From Novosphingobium sp. KA1 (lineage in GTDB: Bacteria; Pseudomonadota; Alphaproteobacteria; Sphingomonadales; Sphingomonadaceae), in assembly GCF_017309955.1 (NCBI RefSeq), contig NZ_CP021248.1, positions 744,001 through 808,000 of the forward strand: DNA of 64,000 nucleotides. Reading direction: 5' to 3'. The notes under the pieces were generated by a model. It was not told the DNA's origin. It saw only the letters and a program-made list of their open reading frames with translations, and did not search any database. Position numbers and translations under genes: made by a program. This document shows, in pieces, positions 25,742 to 33,592 of the stretch; the first letter of the stretch is position 1; each line of letters opens with the position of its first letter.

Positions 25742-26309
25742 ACGGGCCCTTGGCGACAGGGAGCGGCGCATCGACGCGTTGCTCGACAAGCAGGACATTC
25801 TCGAGTGCCTTGCGCGTTTCTCGCGCGGTATGGACCGGTCCGATCGGGATATCTATCTCTCGGCCTTCTGGGACGATGCCGAGATGGCTGCGGGGCCTTT
25901 CGTGGGCAGCGCCGCGGATTGCTGGGACTGGGCGGTTCCGATGCACGAGGCGGGACAGATACTGACCCACCATGCCTTGCTTCAGACCAGCATAGATCTC
26001 GCCGGCGATACCGCCCACTGCGAAACCTACTACCAGTTCGTCGGCCGCAACCGGGATGAGAGCCTCTGGATTGCCGGGGGTCGCTACATCGACCGGCTGG
26101 AGCGACGAGACGGCGCATGGAAGATCGCGCTGCGCACCAATGTCATCGAATGGGGATGCGCCCCTCCGCCAATACCGGTGCCGTTCGCAGATGTCCCCGA
26201 CATCGCGCTCAACGGCGTGACCAGTCGCGGCAAGGACGACCCTTCCTACCGCCGGCCGCTCGTCAACCTTCGTGCGCCGAGCAATCCTGCCGCGGAGCCT
26301 GCTGCATGA
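25731..26309 (+). CDS. SnoaL/NTF2-like protein (pair 2)
   Basis: This is a 192-residue SnoaL-like protein. The N-terminal DKQDILECLARFSRGMDRSDRDIYLSAFWDDAEM and the barrel segments SIDLAGDTAHCETYYQFVG and GGRYIDRLERRDGAWKIALRTNVIEW match the fold. GTG at 25731 is chosen because GCGGAGG lies about ten bases before it. It overlaps the end of the preceding SDR by 11 bases and the start of the next SDR by four. It resembles the SnoaL protein of pair 1 in order and motifs, so the SnoaL-SDR pair looks duplicated and then diverged. Confidence 0.85.
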   Translation: MASERALGDRERRIDALLDKQDILECLARFSRGMDRSDRDIYLSAFWDDAEMAAGPFVGSAADCWDWAVPMHEAGQILTHHALLQTSIDLAGDTAHCETYYQFVGRNRDESLWIAGGRYIDRLERRDGAWKIALRTNVIEWGCAPPPIPVPFADVPDIALNGVTSRGKDDPSYRRPLVNLRAPSNPAAEPAA

Positions 26310-27193
26310 CGCGCGCATCCGGGGGACTCGCAGGCAAGGTCGCGGTCGTGACCGGCGCCAGCCGCGGCATCGGCAAGGGGATCGCCTGTGCTCTCGCGGA
26401 ACACGGCGCAACGGTCTACGTCACCGGGCGAACCTTGGCGCCAGGCCAGAGCGCATTGCCCGGTACGCTTGGCGAGACGGTCGAAGAGGTGGGGCGCCGA
26501 GGAGGCAAGGGGGTGGCAGTGCCACTCGATCTTGCCGACGACGCGCAGATCGAGGCACTTTTCCAGCGGGTCGAGCGCGATGAAGGGCGCCTCGACATCC
26601 TAGTCAACAACGCCATGGCCATTCCCGAAGCGATGACCCGGCGCGACGGGTTCTGGGAAAAGCCGCTTGATGAATGGGAGATTTGGGACACCGGCATGCG
26701 CGCTGCCTTCATTGCGGCCTGGCACGCCGCGCGTCTGATGGTGTCGCAGGGCTCGGGGCTGATCGCCGCGCTCTCGGGCTATGTCGGGGTGACCTACACC
26801 TACGACGTCGTTTTCGGGACGACCAAGACGGCCACCGACCGGATGATGCGCGATATGGGCCATGAACTGCGCGGTACCGGTGTCTCTGCAGTCTCGCTCT
26901 GGCAGGGCTTCACCTACACCGAGCGGGCGAAGGAGAACCTCAAATCGGTGCCGGGCATGGCCAGCCAGCTCAACAGCGCGGTCGGTTCCTCACCGGAGTT
27001 TCCTGGCCGCGTGATCGCGGCGCTGGCCATGGATCCTGCTCTCGAAAGCCGATCGGGCGGGACTTTCATCAATGCCGAGCTCGCGGCGGACTATGGGCTG
27101 ACCGATAACGACGGCCGCGTCATCCCCTCGCTCAGGGAGAGCCGCGGCGCCCCGCTCTGGGCTGCGGGCGATACAACCTGGAGGAATGCATGA
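26306..27193 (+). CDS. DHRS1-like SDR with Phe at the catalytic Tyr position (pair 2)
   Basis: This 295-residue SDR is closely similar to the SDR at 24845. It has TGASRGIG (16-23), TGR near 40-42, NNA near 101-103, Ser157 and Lys174, and again Phe170 in place of the catalytic Tyr (VVFGTTK, with the Ser-to-Phe spacing of 13). The two copies share long blocks, for example GLIAALSG, VTYTY and LWQG, and WEKPL upstream. ATG at 26306 overlaps the SnoaL stop, and its own stop overlaps the next SDR start. The shared Tyr-to-Phe change in both copies argues against a chance mutation. Confidence 0.88.
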   Translation: MTRASGGLAGKVAVVTGASRGIGKGIACALAEHGATVYVTGRTLAPGQSALPGTLGETVEEVGRRGGKGVAVPLDLADDAQIEALFQRVERDEGRLDILVNNAMAIPEAMTRRDGFWEKPLDEWEIWDTGMRAAFIAAWHAARLMVSQGSGLIAALSGYVGVTYTYDVVFGTTKTATDRMMRDMGHELRGTGVSAVSLWQGFTYTERAKENLKSVPGMASQLNSAVGSSPEFPGRVIAALAMDPALESRSGGTFINAELAADYGLTDNDGRVIPSLRESRGAPLWAAGDTTWRNA

Positions 27194-28107
27194 CTGATCG
27201 GCGCTTCGATGGACGCGTTGTCCTCATTACCGGCGGCGCACGCGGGCTTGGCCTGGCTTATGCCGAACTCCTCGGGTCGCTCGGGGCGAGGATTGTCATC
27301 AACGACAACGGCAGCGCCGTAACCGGTGCTGGCTCGGACCACGCCCCGGCAGAAGAGGCGGCACAGGCCCTGCGTGATGCCGGCTACGAGGCCGCAGCCT
27401 GTACCCAAAGCGTGGCAACCCCGGAAGGAGGGGCGGCCATGGTCGAAGCCGCGCTCGATTCTTTCGGCCGGCTCGACGTCCTCATTCACAATGCGGGCAA
27501 CAACCGCTTCGCCATGCTTGACGAGATTTCCTACGAGGATTTTCGCAGCGTTGTCGACGTTCACCTGCTCGGCGCATTCCATGTCGTAAGACCCGCTTTC
27601 GAGCACATGGTCGGCCGGGGGTATGGGCGGATCGTGCTGACCGGCTCGATCGGCGGCCTCTATTCGATGCCCAGTGTCGTGAACTATGCCGTCTCGAAGT
27701 CGGGGATGATCGGCCTCAACAATATCGCTGCAATCGAAGGCGCGGCGCGGGGCGTCAAATCGAACATCATCCTTCCCGGCGCGGTGACCCGCATGGCCGA
27801 GGGGCTCGATATCTCGCAGTATCCGCCGATGGGTCCCGAACTGGTCGCGCCGGTCGTGGCCTGGCTCGCACATGAGAGCTGCTCGGTCTCGGGCGAGATG
27901 TACGTATCGATGGGCGGGCGGATCGCACGCGCTTTCATTACCGAGACTGAAGGCGTCTACCGTCCGGACTGGACCATCGATGCCGTCGCCGAGGAAATCG
28001 GGGCGATCAGGGATCAGGCCCGGCAATGGACCTTCCATCCGGTGGAAGACGGCTTCGCGCAGCATATGGCTAAAAGCTTCGAGCTCGTGCGAGGCCACGG
28101 CGCGTGA
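27190..28107 (+). CDS. SDR similar to (3R)-hydroxyacyl-CoA dehydrogenase
   Basis: This 305-residue SDR carries the cofactor motif TGGARGLG (14-21), then VINDNG, an HNAG motif, the catalytic Ser in LTGSIGG, and YAVSK with Tyr and Lys intact. The VINDNG...GSDHAPAEEAAQALRDAG region resembles the SDR domain of peroxisomal multifunctional enzyme type 2, which oxidises (3R)-hydroxyacyl-CoA. This would fit with the CoA ligase and MaoC-type hydratase upstream. The C-terminus is longer than in simple SDRs. It overlaps the preceding SDR by four bases and is the last enzyme gene before the AraC regulator. Confidence 0.87.
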   Translation: MTDRRFDGRVVLITGGARGLGLAYAELLGSLGARIVINDNGSAVTGAGSDHAPAEEAAQALRDAGYEAAACTQSVATPEGGAAMVEAALDSFGRLDVLIHNAGNNRFAMLDEISYEDFRSVVDVHLLGAFHVVRPAFEHMVGRGYGRIVLTGSIGGLYSMPSVVNYAVSKSGMIGLNNIAAIEGAARGVKSNIILPGAVTRMAEGLDISQYPPMGPELVAPVVAWLAHESCSVSGEMYVSMGGRIARAFITETEGVYRPDWTIDAVAEEIGAIRDQARQWTFHPVEDGFAQHMAKSFELVRGHGA

Positions 28108-28148
28108 GGAATATTCGCGTCTTGGGCGTGCGGGCGCGAGGCCGATGA

Positions 28149-29201
28149 ATGCCTACAGGGCGTAGGCGCAAGTCCGATACGATTGCCGGCTTCGACATCG
28201 TCGACCGGCGCATACTCGACCTGTTTCCGCAGCTTGTTTCGGGGCTCGGAGGCGATCCCGTTGCCTTGCAGAAAGCTGCCGGGTTGGATCCCGAAATGCT
28301 TGGGCGCGGGGAAGGTTCAGTCAGCTATCGCTTGATGGCGGACCTCCTCGCCCTCACGGCGAGGAGCCTTGATGTTCCCGACTTCGGGATGCGCCTTGGC
28401 GGGATCCAGGCAAACGAAATCCGCACGCCTTTGCTCGATCTCATGATGAGCTCATCCACCTTCGGCGAGGCTCTCGAACAGGTTATCCGGCACAGCTACG
28501 CTCACAGCCGCGCTGCGGCGATCTGGCTCAAGATTCAGGCCGACGAGGAAAGTATCCTGGTCGGGCACGACATTCTGGTCGGAGGGATCGCGGATCCGCG
28601 CCAGATCATCGAGCAGGTGCTGCTTGTCGAATACCATGTCGGGCTCCGCGCGACCGAAGGCCGGACGCGGGCGCGCAAGGTTCTCCTGCGTCACCAGCCG
28701 ATTTCTGATCCTGCGGTCTATCGTGGGCATTTCGGTGTGGACGTGAAGTTCGGACAGGACGTCGATGCGATCGTCTATGGCGCCCATGTCTTGGGCAGCC
28801 GAATGGCTGAGCCAGACCCTCAGAGCTGCAGGGAACTCGTCGCCGGGATTGGCACCATGTACCCTGTCCATGAGCAACCGCTCCATGTCAGGGTTCGCGG
28901 CCTCATCGTCCATTGGTTGCATACGCCCGCGTGCAACAGCGAGGATGTCGCCCGGCGCCTGGGTTTCCATTGTCGGACCTTGCACCGCAGGTTACGCGAA
29001 CAGGGAACCTCGTTTCAGGCGATCAAGGACGAAGTGCGATGCGAGCGACTGGTCAATCTCCTCGATCTCACCGATTTGCCGCTATCGGCCGTTTCCGAGC
29101 AACTCGGCTTTGCCGAGCAATCGGCCATGACGCGTTTCAGCCGGCAGGTACTGGGCATGTCGCCCCGCGAGCGCCGGCTTCGCGCGCGCAGCTCGTATTG
29201 A
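28149..29201 (+). CDS. AraC-family regulator with N-terminal sensor domain
   Basis: This 350-residue transcription factor has an N-terminal arabinose-binding-like sensor domain (residues about 20-215, LVSGLGGDPVALQKAAGLDPEML) and a C-terminal AraC HTH pair: SEDVARRLGFHCRTLHRRLREQG and LSAVSEQLGFAEQSAMTRFSRQVLGMSPRERR. It belongs to the OruR/ArgR-like branch. It probably senses a pathway compound and activates the cluster. It lies 41 bp after the SDR operon and is the nearest candidate for the protein that binds the element found at 11605, 19664 and 24214. It has a paralogue of the same layout at 43405. Confidence 0.9.
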   Translation: MPTGRRRKSDTIAGFDIVDRRILDLFPQLVSGLGGDPVALQKAAGLDPEMLGRGEGSVSYRLMADLLALTARSLDVPDFGMRLGGIQANEIRTPLLDLMMSSSTFGEALEQVIRHSYAHSRAAAIWLKIQADEESILVGHDILVGGIADPRQIIEQVLLVEYHVGLRATEGRTRARKVLLRHQPISDPAVYRGHFGVDVKFGQDVDAIVYGAHVLGSRMAEPDPQSCRELVAGIGTMYPVHEQPLHVRVRGLIVHWLHTPACNSEDVARRLGFHCRTLHRRLREQGTSFQAIKDEVRCERLVNLLDLTDLPLSAVSEQLGFAEQSAMTRFSRQVLGMSPRERRLRARSSY

Positions 29202-29231
29202 GGGTTTCCGTCCGAAATAGGCAAGTCAAGG

Positions 29232-29249
29232 TTCCGTGATCCGGACAAG
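29232..29249 (+). promoter_or_regulatory. Weak relative of the conserved element
   Basis: TTCCGTGATCCGGACAAG resembles TGTCGCGATCCGTCAAG over most of its length, with one extra base before ACAAG. It lies 90 bp upstream of the dioxygenase start, the same range as sites 1 to 3. It is a low-confidence site. Confidence 0.3.
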
Positions 29250-29338
29250 ACATCGCGGTGCCTTGCGCCTTGGGCGATCCGGGGCGGCAGCCAGGTGACG
29301 CTAGCAAGGCATTGCGATGAATTATGGAGAGGGATCCC

Positions 29339-30151
29339 ATGCGTTTCGAGACAACAAACCTGATGCCGCTGATCGGTACGCGCGTCGAGGCGGACCGGAC
29401 GATTTTGCTGGAGGGGACCAGGGCAGCGGATCTGCTCCAGTTGCTGGAAGCGCGCGGCGTTCTGGTGTTCCCCAGGATCAGCCTCAACGACGAGGAGCAA
29501 CGTGTATTTGCCAGGACGATCGGCATCCCCACGGATCAGGGCGAACGGGGGCTGCACAAGATCAGTCTGGACGACAGGGTGACGTCCACGGCCAAGTATC
29601 TCAAGGGCACGATCCTGTGGCACTTTGACGGCTGGAACGATCCTGTTCCTGCTCGCGGAACTGTACTGACGGGCCGCAAGCTTTCATCCACCGGCGGGCA
29701 GACCGAATTCTCGAATGCCTATGCCGCCTACGAGGAACTGCCCGAAGACCGCAAGGCGGCGCTCGAAGGCCTCAGGGTCGCGCATACGATGGAGGGCACC
29801 CAACGGGGTGTTCACGCGGACGTCACAGCGGAAATGGAAGCGGACTGGGCGCGATTTCCGATCCATCGGCACCCACTTGTCTGGACGCACCGTTCGGGTC
29901 GCAAGTCCTTGCTCCTCGGCTCCAGCGCGGACTGGATCGAGGGCATGGAGGCAGACGAGAGCACGTCGCTGCTGGCCGAGCTGAAGGAGTGGGCTTGCCA
30001 ACCGCGCCTCGTCTATCGTCATGAATGGCAGGTGGGTGACATGATCGTCTGGGATAATTGCGGCGTGCTCCACCGCGTGGAGCCTTATCCGGTGGATAGC
30101 GGACGAGTGATGCACCGTGTGACGTTGGACGGTGAGGAGGCCATTGCCTGA
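29339..30151 (+). CDS. TfdA/TauD-like Fe(II)/2-oxoglutarate dioxygenase
   Basis: This 270-residue non-haem iron dioxygenase has the metal triad His and Asp in WHFDGW and the distal His in WDNCGVLHRVEPY, with the 2-oxoglutarate-binding Arg in MHRVTL. Members hydroxylate next to an ether, sulfate or sulfonate so that the bond breaks. TfdA, TauD and AtsK are the known types. The substrate is open. A sulfatase-like role is worth considering because a sulfotransferase lies in the same cluster. ATG at 29339 is preferred over 29324 because GGAGAGGG lies just before it. Confidence 0.88.
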   Translation: MRFETTNLMPLIGTRVEADRTILLEGTRAADLLQLLEARGVLVFPRISLNDEEQRVFARTIGIPTDQGERGLHKISLDDRVTSTAKYLKGTILWHFDGWNDPVPARGTVLTGRKLSSTGGQTEFSNAYAAYEELPEDRKAALEGLRVAHTMEGTQRGVHADVTAEMEADWARFPIHRHPLVWTHRSGRKSLLLGSSADWIEGMEADESTSLLAELKEWACQPRLVYRHEWQVGDMIVWDNCGVLHRVEPYPVDSGRVMHRVTLDGEEAIA

Positions 30152-30168
30152 ACGGTCTGTCCTATGTC

Positions 30169-30205
30169 GCCAGCGTGATAGCGGATCAGCCCGAACCACG
30201 CTGGC
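30169..30205. terminator. Hairpin between convergent genes
   Basis: Nine-base arms GCCAGCGTG / CACGCTGGC are separated by 19 bases. It lies between the dioxygenase stop (30151) and the convergent dehydrogenase stop (30221), so it could serve both. No strong T-run follows. Confidence 0.5.
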
Positions 30206-30220
30206 GAGGTTGCTTCGGCA

Positions 30221-31018
30221 TCAGGCCTGTGCTGCTGAAAGAAATGGACGTGCAGCCGATGCGAGCGTTCGGGTGCTGGCCTGGTCCGTGAGGATCGTCT
30301 CAAGGAGGCTGACGTCCTTGGCCAGGAGCGCTGCACCGTGCGCGAAAGCACCTGGCTGCGGCAGGCGGGCATAGACTTCAAACCCGAAGCTGCGCCCGCT
30401 GCTGGCCTTGATAAGGGCTGCAAGCGCATTCCGATCAATGCCGAGCGATGCACCGGCCTGCAAGGCCGCATGCGCGAGGCCCATGTTGGCTGCCATCAAG
30501 GCGTTGTTGACGATCTTGGCGCGCTGGCCAGAGCCAGCTGGACCGAGATGGACCAGCGTTCCTGCAAATGTCTCGAGAACGGGCTTTGCCTGCTCGAAAG
30601 CGTCGATTGTGCCGCCGCACATGACTGTCAGCGTGCCGTTGGCGGCTGCGCCGCCGCCGCCGCTTACCGGCGCATCGATGAAGGCAATCCCGCGGGCTTC
30701 GCAAATCGCGGCAAGGGCTTCGCAGCTTTCGGGCAGGATCGTCGAATGAATGGCCAGCAGGCTGCCGGCGCGCATCGCAGGAACAAGGGTGTCGCAGATT
30801 TGCGCGACCCCTCCATCATCCACCACGCAGATGCCGATGTGATCGGCTTCTGCGGCGAGCGCTGCAACGTCGCTGGCGACGGTTGCTCCTTTGGCCGCGA
30901 AGGGTTCGAGCGCCTCGGCGCGCCTCGCCCAGACAGTCAGCGGATAGCCGGCTGCGAGCATACGCGCCGCCATCGGGCCGCCCTGGCTTCCGAGGCCGAT
31001 GAAAGCGGTCTTTAGCAT
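30221..31018 (-). CDS. 3-hydroxyisobutyrate dehydrogenase-like NAD(P) oxidoreductase
   Basis: This beta-hydroxyacid dehydrogenase family enzyme of 265 residues has the N-terminal Rossmann motif FIGLGSQGGPMAARMLAAG, the substrate-binding segment FIDAPVSGGGGAAANGTLTVMCGG and the catalytic Lys region GSGQRAKIVNNALMAANM. It should oxidise a 3-hydroxy acid or reduce the semialdehyde. ATG at 31018 is preferred because AGGA lies about ten bases upstream. An earlier ATG at 31039 overlaps the previous stop and is the alternative. It is the last gene of a leftward operon whose first gene is the SDR ending at 37039. Confidence 0.88.
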   Translation of the reverse strand: MLKTAFIGLGSQGGPMAARMLAAGYPLTVWARRAEALEPFAAKGATVASDVAALAAEADHIGICVVDDGGVAQICDTLVPAMRAGSLLAIHSTILPESCEALAAICEARGIAFIDAPVSGGGGAAANGTLTVMCGGTIDAFEQAKPVLETFAGTLVHLGPAGSGQRAKIVNNALMAANMGLAHAALQAGASLGIDRNALAALIKASSGRSFGFEVYARLPQPGAFAHGAALLAKDVSLLETILTDQASTRTLASAARPFLSAAQA

Positions 31019-31031
31019 AGTTGGATTGTCC

Positions 31032-31817
31032 TCACGCATCCCAGGCGAGCCCGGCCTTGTAGTTCTTGATCATTGCCATGACCGCGCCCTGGATGACCGA
31101 GGCCTTGGGCCATCCGGCATGGACAGCATATTGCAGCACGAATTCCTGCAGCTCGTCCGGCTGGCAATTGCCGCTCGACATGGCCGCGTAGAAATGGGTC
31201 TTTATGGGGGTAGTCGCGCAGCTTTCCGAAACGCCGACAAGCGTAACCCAGCGCCGAGAGCGCTGATCGAGGCCGGCGCGCCTCCACATCTCGCCAAAGA
31301 CGAAGTTGTCGATCCCGGCCTCGAAGTACGGTGTGACAGGGGGCGGCCCCGGAAAACCCATGACGGCGTCGAACTCGTCGATGCCTTGCCGGATGCGCTC
31401 TTCGGGGTTCCAGGGTTCCACCCGGATCGGTTCGAACGGGCAGAGCGGGTAGCCCAAGGTACCGGCCACCCGGGTCACCGCCCGGTCCAGCTCGATCCCG
31501 CGTGACCAGCCGGTATAGACGGCCAGATGCAGCGCTGCCTCGCGTAACTCGATCTGGCTGAGGTCGCCTATCACCAGCGCTCCGCGGATGTAGTCGTCGA
31601 GAATATCGACCGGGCCATTGCTGCTGGCTGCGCTTGCGATGGCGATCAGATAGCGGGATTTGCGGTCGAGACCGGGCCGACTCCAGATCTCGGCGAAGAG
31701 ATAATCGCGCCAGCTGGCCTCGATCGGTGTCTCGGGTGATGGGATCGGCCGGGCAATGACGGCCTCGCCCACAACCTGGCCTCTGGCCGTGCGATCTTTC
31801 GGGTCGAGCAATTCCAT
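31032..31817 (-). CDS. Carboxymuconolactone decarboxylase-like protein, two domains
   Basis: This 261-residue protein has two tandem AhpD/CMD-like helical domains. Domain 1 (about residues 40-120) contains FAEIWSRPGLDRKSRYLIAIASAASS. Domain 2 (about 170-255) contains FGEMWRRAGLDQRSRRWVTLVGVSESCATTPIKTHFYAA with one Cys. Typical CMD proteins have one domain of about 125 residues, so this is a fused pair in which only the second repeat has the ESC cysteine. It may act as a decarboxylase, hydrolase or thiol-based enzyme. ATG at 31817 follows GAGGAA. Confidence 0.82.
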   Translation of the reverse strand: MELLDPKDRTARGQVVGEAVIARPIPSPETPIEASWRDYLFAEIWSRPGLDRKSRYLIAIASAASSNGPVDILDDYIRGALVIGDLSQIELREAALHLAVYTGWSRGIELDRAVTRVAGTLGYPLCPFEPIRVEPWNPEERIRQGIDEFDAVMGFPGPPPVTPYFEAGIDNFVFGEMWRRAGLDQRSRRWVTLVGVSESCATTPIKTHFYAAMSSGNCQPDELQEFVLQYAVHAGWPKASVIQGAVMAMIKNYKAGLAWDA

Positions 31818-31843
31818 AAGACAGTTCCTCGATATGCGCAGGC

Positions 31844-32701
31844 TCAGGCCTTGATGGAATCGATCACGTCCTGAGTGATGCCGGGACGGCCCGGATCGCC
31901 CGCGAGGAATTCCTGATGCTTCTTTTCGATGAAGGCATCGGGCCCTGCGGCCCATTCCGTCAGCGTATCCCAGGCTTCCTCGTGCGTCGGCACGATGATC
32001 TTGCCGGCCTCCATCGCGTCGGAGAGAACCTGGGCCGTCTGCTGCTGCGACATCACGCTGAGATGGCTGCCCGGCGCCCGCATCACGTAGTTCTCACTGA
32101 AATGCTTCATCGATTCCGGCGACGTGGTCATGACCGGACCCGGACACAGGCAGCTCACGCGAATGCCGAACTGCTTGAGGTAAAGCGCCAGGTTCTGCGA
32201 CATCGAAACCACGGCGGCTTTCGAGGCGGCATAGTGCACCCGGCTTGCCGCGAAGGGGTAGAGACCGGCGAAGCTCGCGGTATTGACGATGTGCCCGGAG
32301 CCGCGTGCGATCATGCGCGGCACGATCACATTGTTGGCCCGAACCATTCCGAAGAGATTGACGTCGAACATCCGGCGCCACTCTTCGAGCGGAAGATCTT
32401 CCGGATTGCCGCCGGACAGGATGCCGGCATTGTTCATGTGGATGTCGAGCGGGCCGAGGGCCTTTTCGGCAGCGTCGATCGTCGCTGCAACCGAGGTTTC
32501 GTCGAGCACGTTGCAGTGAAGCCCGATCGCATCGCTCCCAGCGTCCCTCAGTATCTGGGCTGTTTCCTCGGCGCCGTCCTCGCTGATGTCGGCGACGGCG
32601 ACCCGGGCCCCGCGCGCGGCCCATTCCTGGGCGATGCGGCGGCCGATGTTCTGGCCAGCGCCAATGATAAGTGCGGTTTTCCCGCCGAACGTCTCAGACA
32701 T
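31844..32701 (-). CDS. SDR-family oxidoreductase
   Basis: This 285-residue SDR shows a cofactor region GAGQNIGRRIAQEWAARG (the glycine motif is the variant GAGQNIG), the NNAG motif, Ser in VNTASFAGLYPF and YAASK with the catalytic Tyr and Lys. The C-terminus carries an extra segment (QQQTAQVLSDAMEAGKIIVPTHEEAWDTL...) common in a group of sphingomonad and mycobacterial SDRs. It should interconvert an alcohol and a ketone of the cluster's substrate. ATG at 32701 follows AGGAGAGG. It ends 26 bp before the decarboxylase-like gene. Confidence 0.88.
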   Translation of the reverse strand: MSETFGGKTALIIGAGQNIGRRIAQEWAARGARVAVADISEDGAEETAQILRDAGSDAIGLHCNVLDETSVAATIDAAEKALGPLDIHMNNAGILSGGNPEDLPLEEWRRMFDVNLFGMVRANNVIVPRMIARGSGHIVNTASFAGLYPFAASRVHYAASKAAVVSMSQNLALYLKQFGIRVSCLCPGPVMTTSPESMKHFSENYVMRAPGSHLSVMSQQQTAQVLSDAMEAGKIIVPTHEEAWDTLTEWAAGPDAFIEKKHQEFLAGDPGRPGITQDVIDSIKA

Positions 32702-32800
32702 TGTACCTCTCCTTGCCCTCTGTTTCGGGGCGCTGTTTTCGACCTTTTCGCTCACGTTTGATGACCGTTTGTCGGGCTCGTCCCGTTCGCGAGGGCCTGG

Positions 32801-33592
32801 TCAGATTTTCATGGTGTAGAGGAGCTCGGAAGCGGCCTCGATGCCGGCGATCAATTCGTCCTCGGTGGTGTCGGCGGTGTAGTCGGCCGGCACCACCTCA
32901 AGATCGAAGACACCCGCATAGCCCGCGTCCAGGACGTCTCCCATCATGCGCTGAAGCGGCAGGTCTCCCTGCCCGATGTGAGACCGCCCGCTGCGTCCGG
33001 AAATCGCAATGTCGCCGATCTGGACGAGGGCGATGTGCTCCATGGCGCGCCTCAGGGTCGCGGGCAGGCCGCGTTCCATCCAGTTGTTGCTGAAATCGGA
33101 GACGATGCCGAGGCCGGTCGCGTCGGCGATTTCGATGGCATCAGCCAGCGTCGTGCAGAACGAGACGCTGGTCCTGAGGCTCGGCTCGAATGCGGCGATG
33201 ACGCCGCGCTTTTGGGCGTGGGCAACGGTCGGGGCAACGGCCTCTCTAAACAGCGCGAAGTCTTCGTCCCAGTCGCAGTTTACGGTCCGGCCGGTAGTGA
33301 AATAGATCGAATGGCCGCTGTGATCGGCGACCAGATCGATCATCGTGCGGTGAACGTCGCGGGTCGCATCCCAGCTCGATGGATCGGCAAGCTGGAAACC
33401 CGCCGTGATCAAGGTGCTGATCCTGATGTCGGCATCGTCGAGCGCGGCGAGTTTGCTTTCGGGGGCGTCGACGATCTTGTTCATGAGAATGCCCGCATGC
33501 CGCACGCCCATGTCCTTCCAGAGCGCCAGTTCGCGCTCGAAGGGCCACTGGAACGAGCACATGGCATCGACCGAAAGGCGAGGGTGGACCAT
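32801..33592 (-). CDS. Sugar-phosphate isomerase/epimerase-like TIM-barrel protein
   Basis: This 263-residue protein has the xylose-isomerase-like (AP endonuclease 2) TIM-barrel fold. Recognisable metal-site segments are AAFEPSLRTSVSF with Glu, GIVSDFSNNWMERG with Asp, VQIGDIAISGRSGRSHIGQGDLPLQRMM with the conserved G(Q)G(D)P loop, and FDLEVVP with Glu. It may be an isomerase, epimerase or metal-dependent lyase. The exact reaction is unknown. The start at 33592 overlaps the preceding stop (TGATG), so it is coupled to the hydrolase upstream. Confidence 0.82.
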   Translation of the reverse strand: MVHPRLSVDAMCSFQWPFERELALWKDMGVRHAGILMNKIVDAPESKLAALDDADIRISTLITAGFQLADPSSWDATRDVHRTMIDLVADHSGHSIYFTTGRTVNCDWDEDFALFREAVAPTVAHAQKRGVIAAFEPSLRTSVSFCTTLADAIEIADATGLGIVSDFSNNWMERGLPATLRRAMEHIALVQIGDIAISGRSGRSHIGQGDLPLQRMMGDVLDAGYAGVFDLEVVPADYTADTTEDELIAGIEAASELLYTMKI

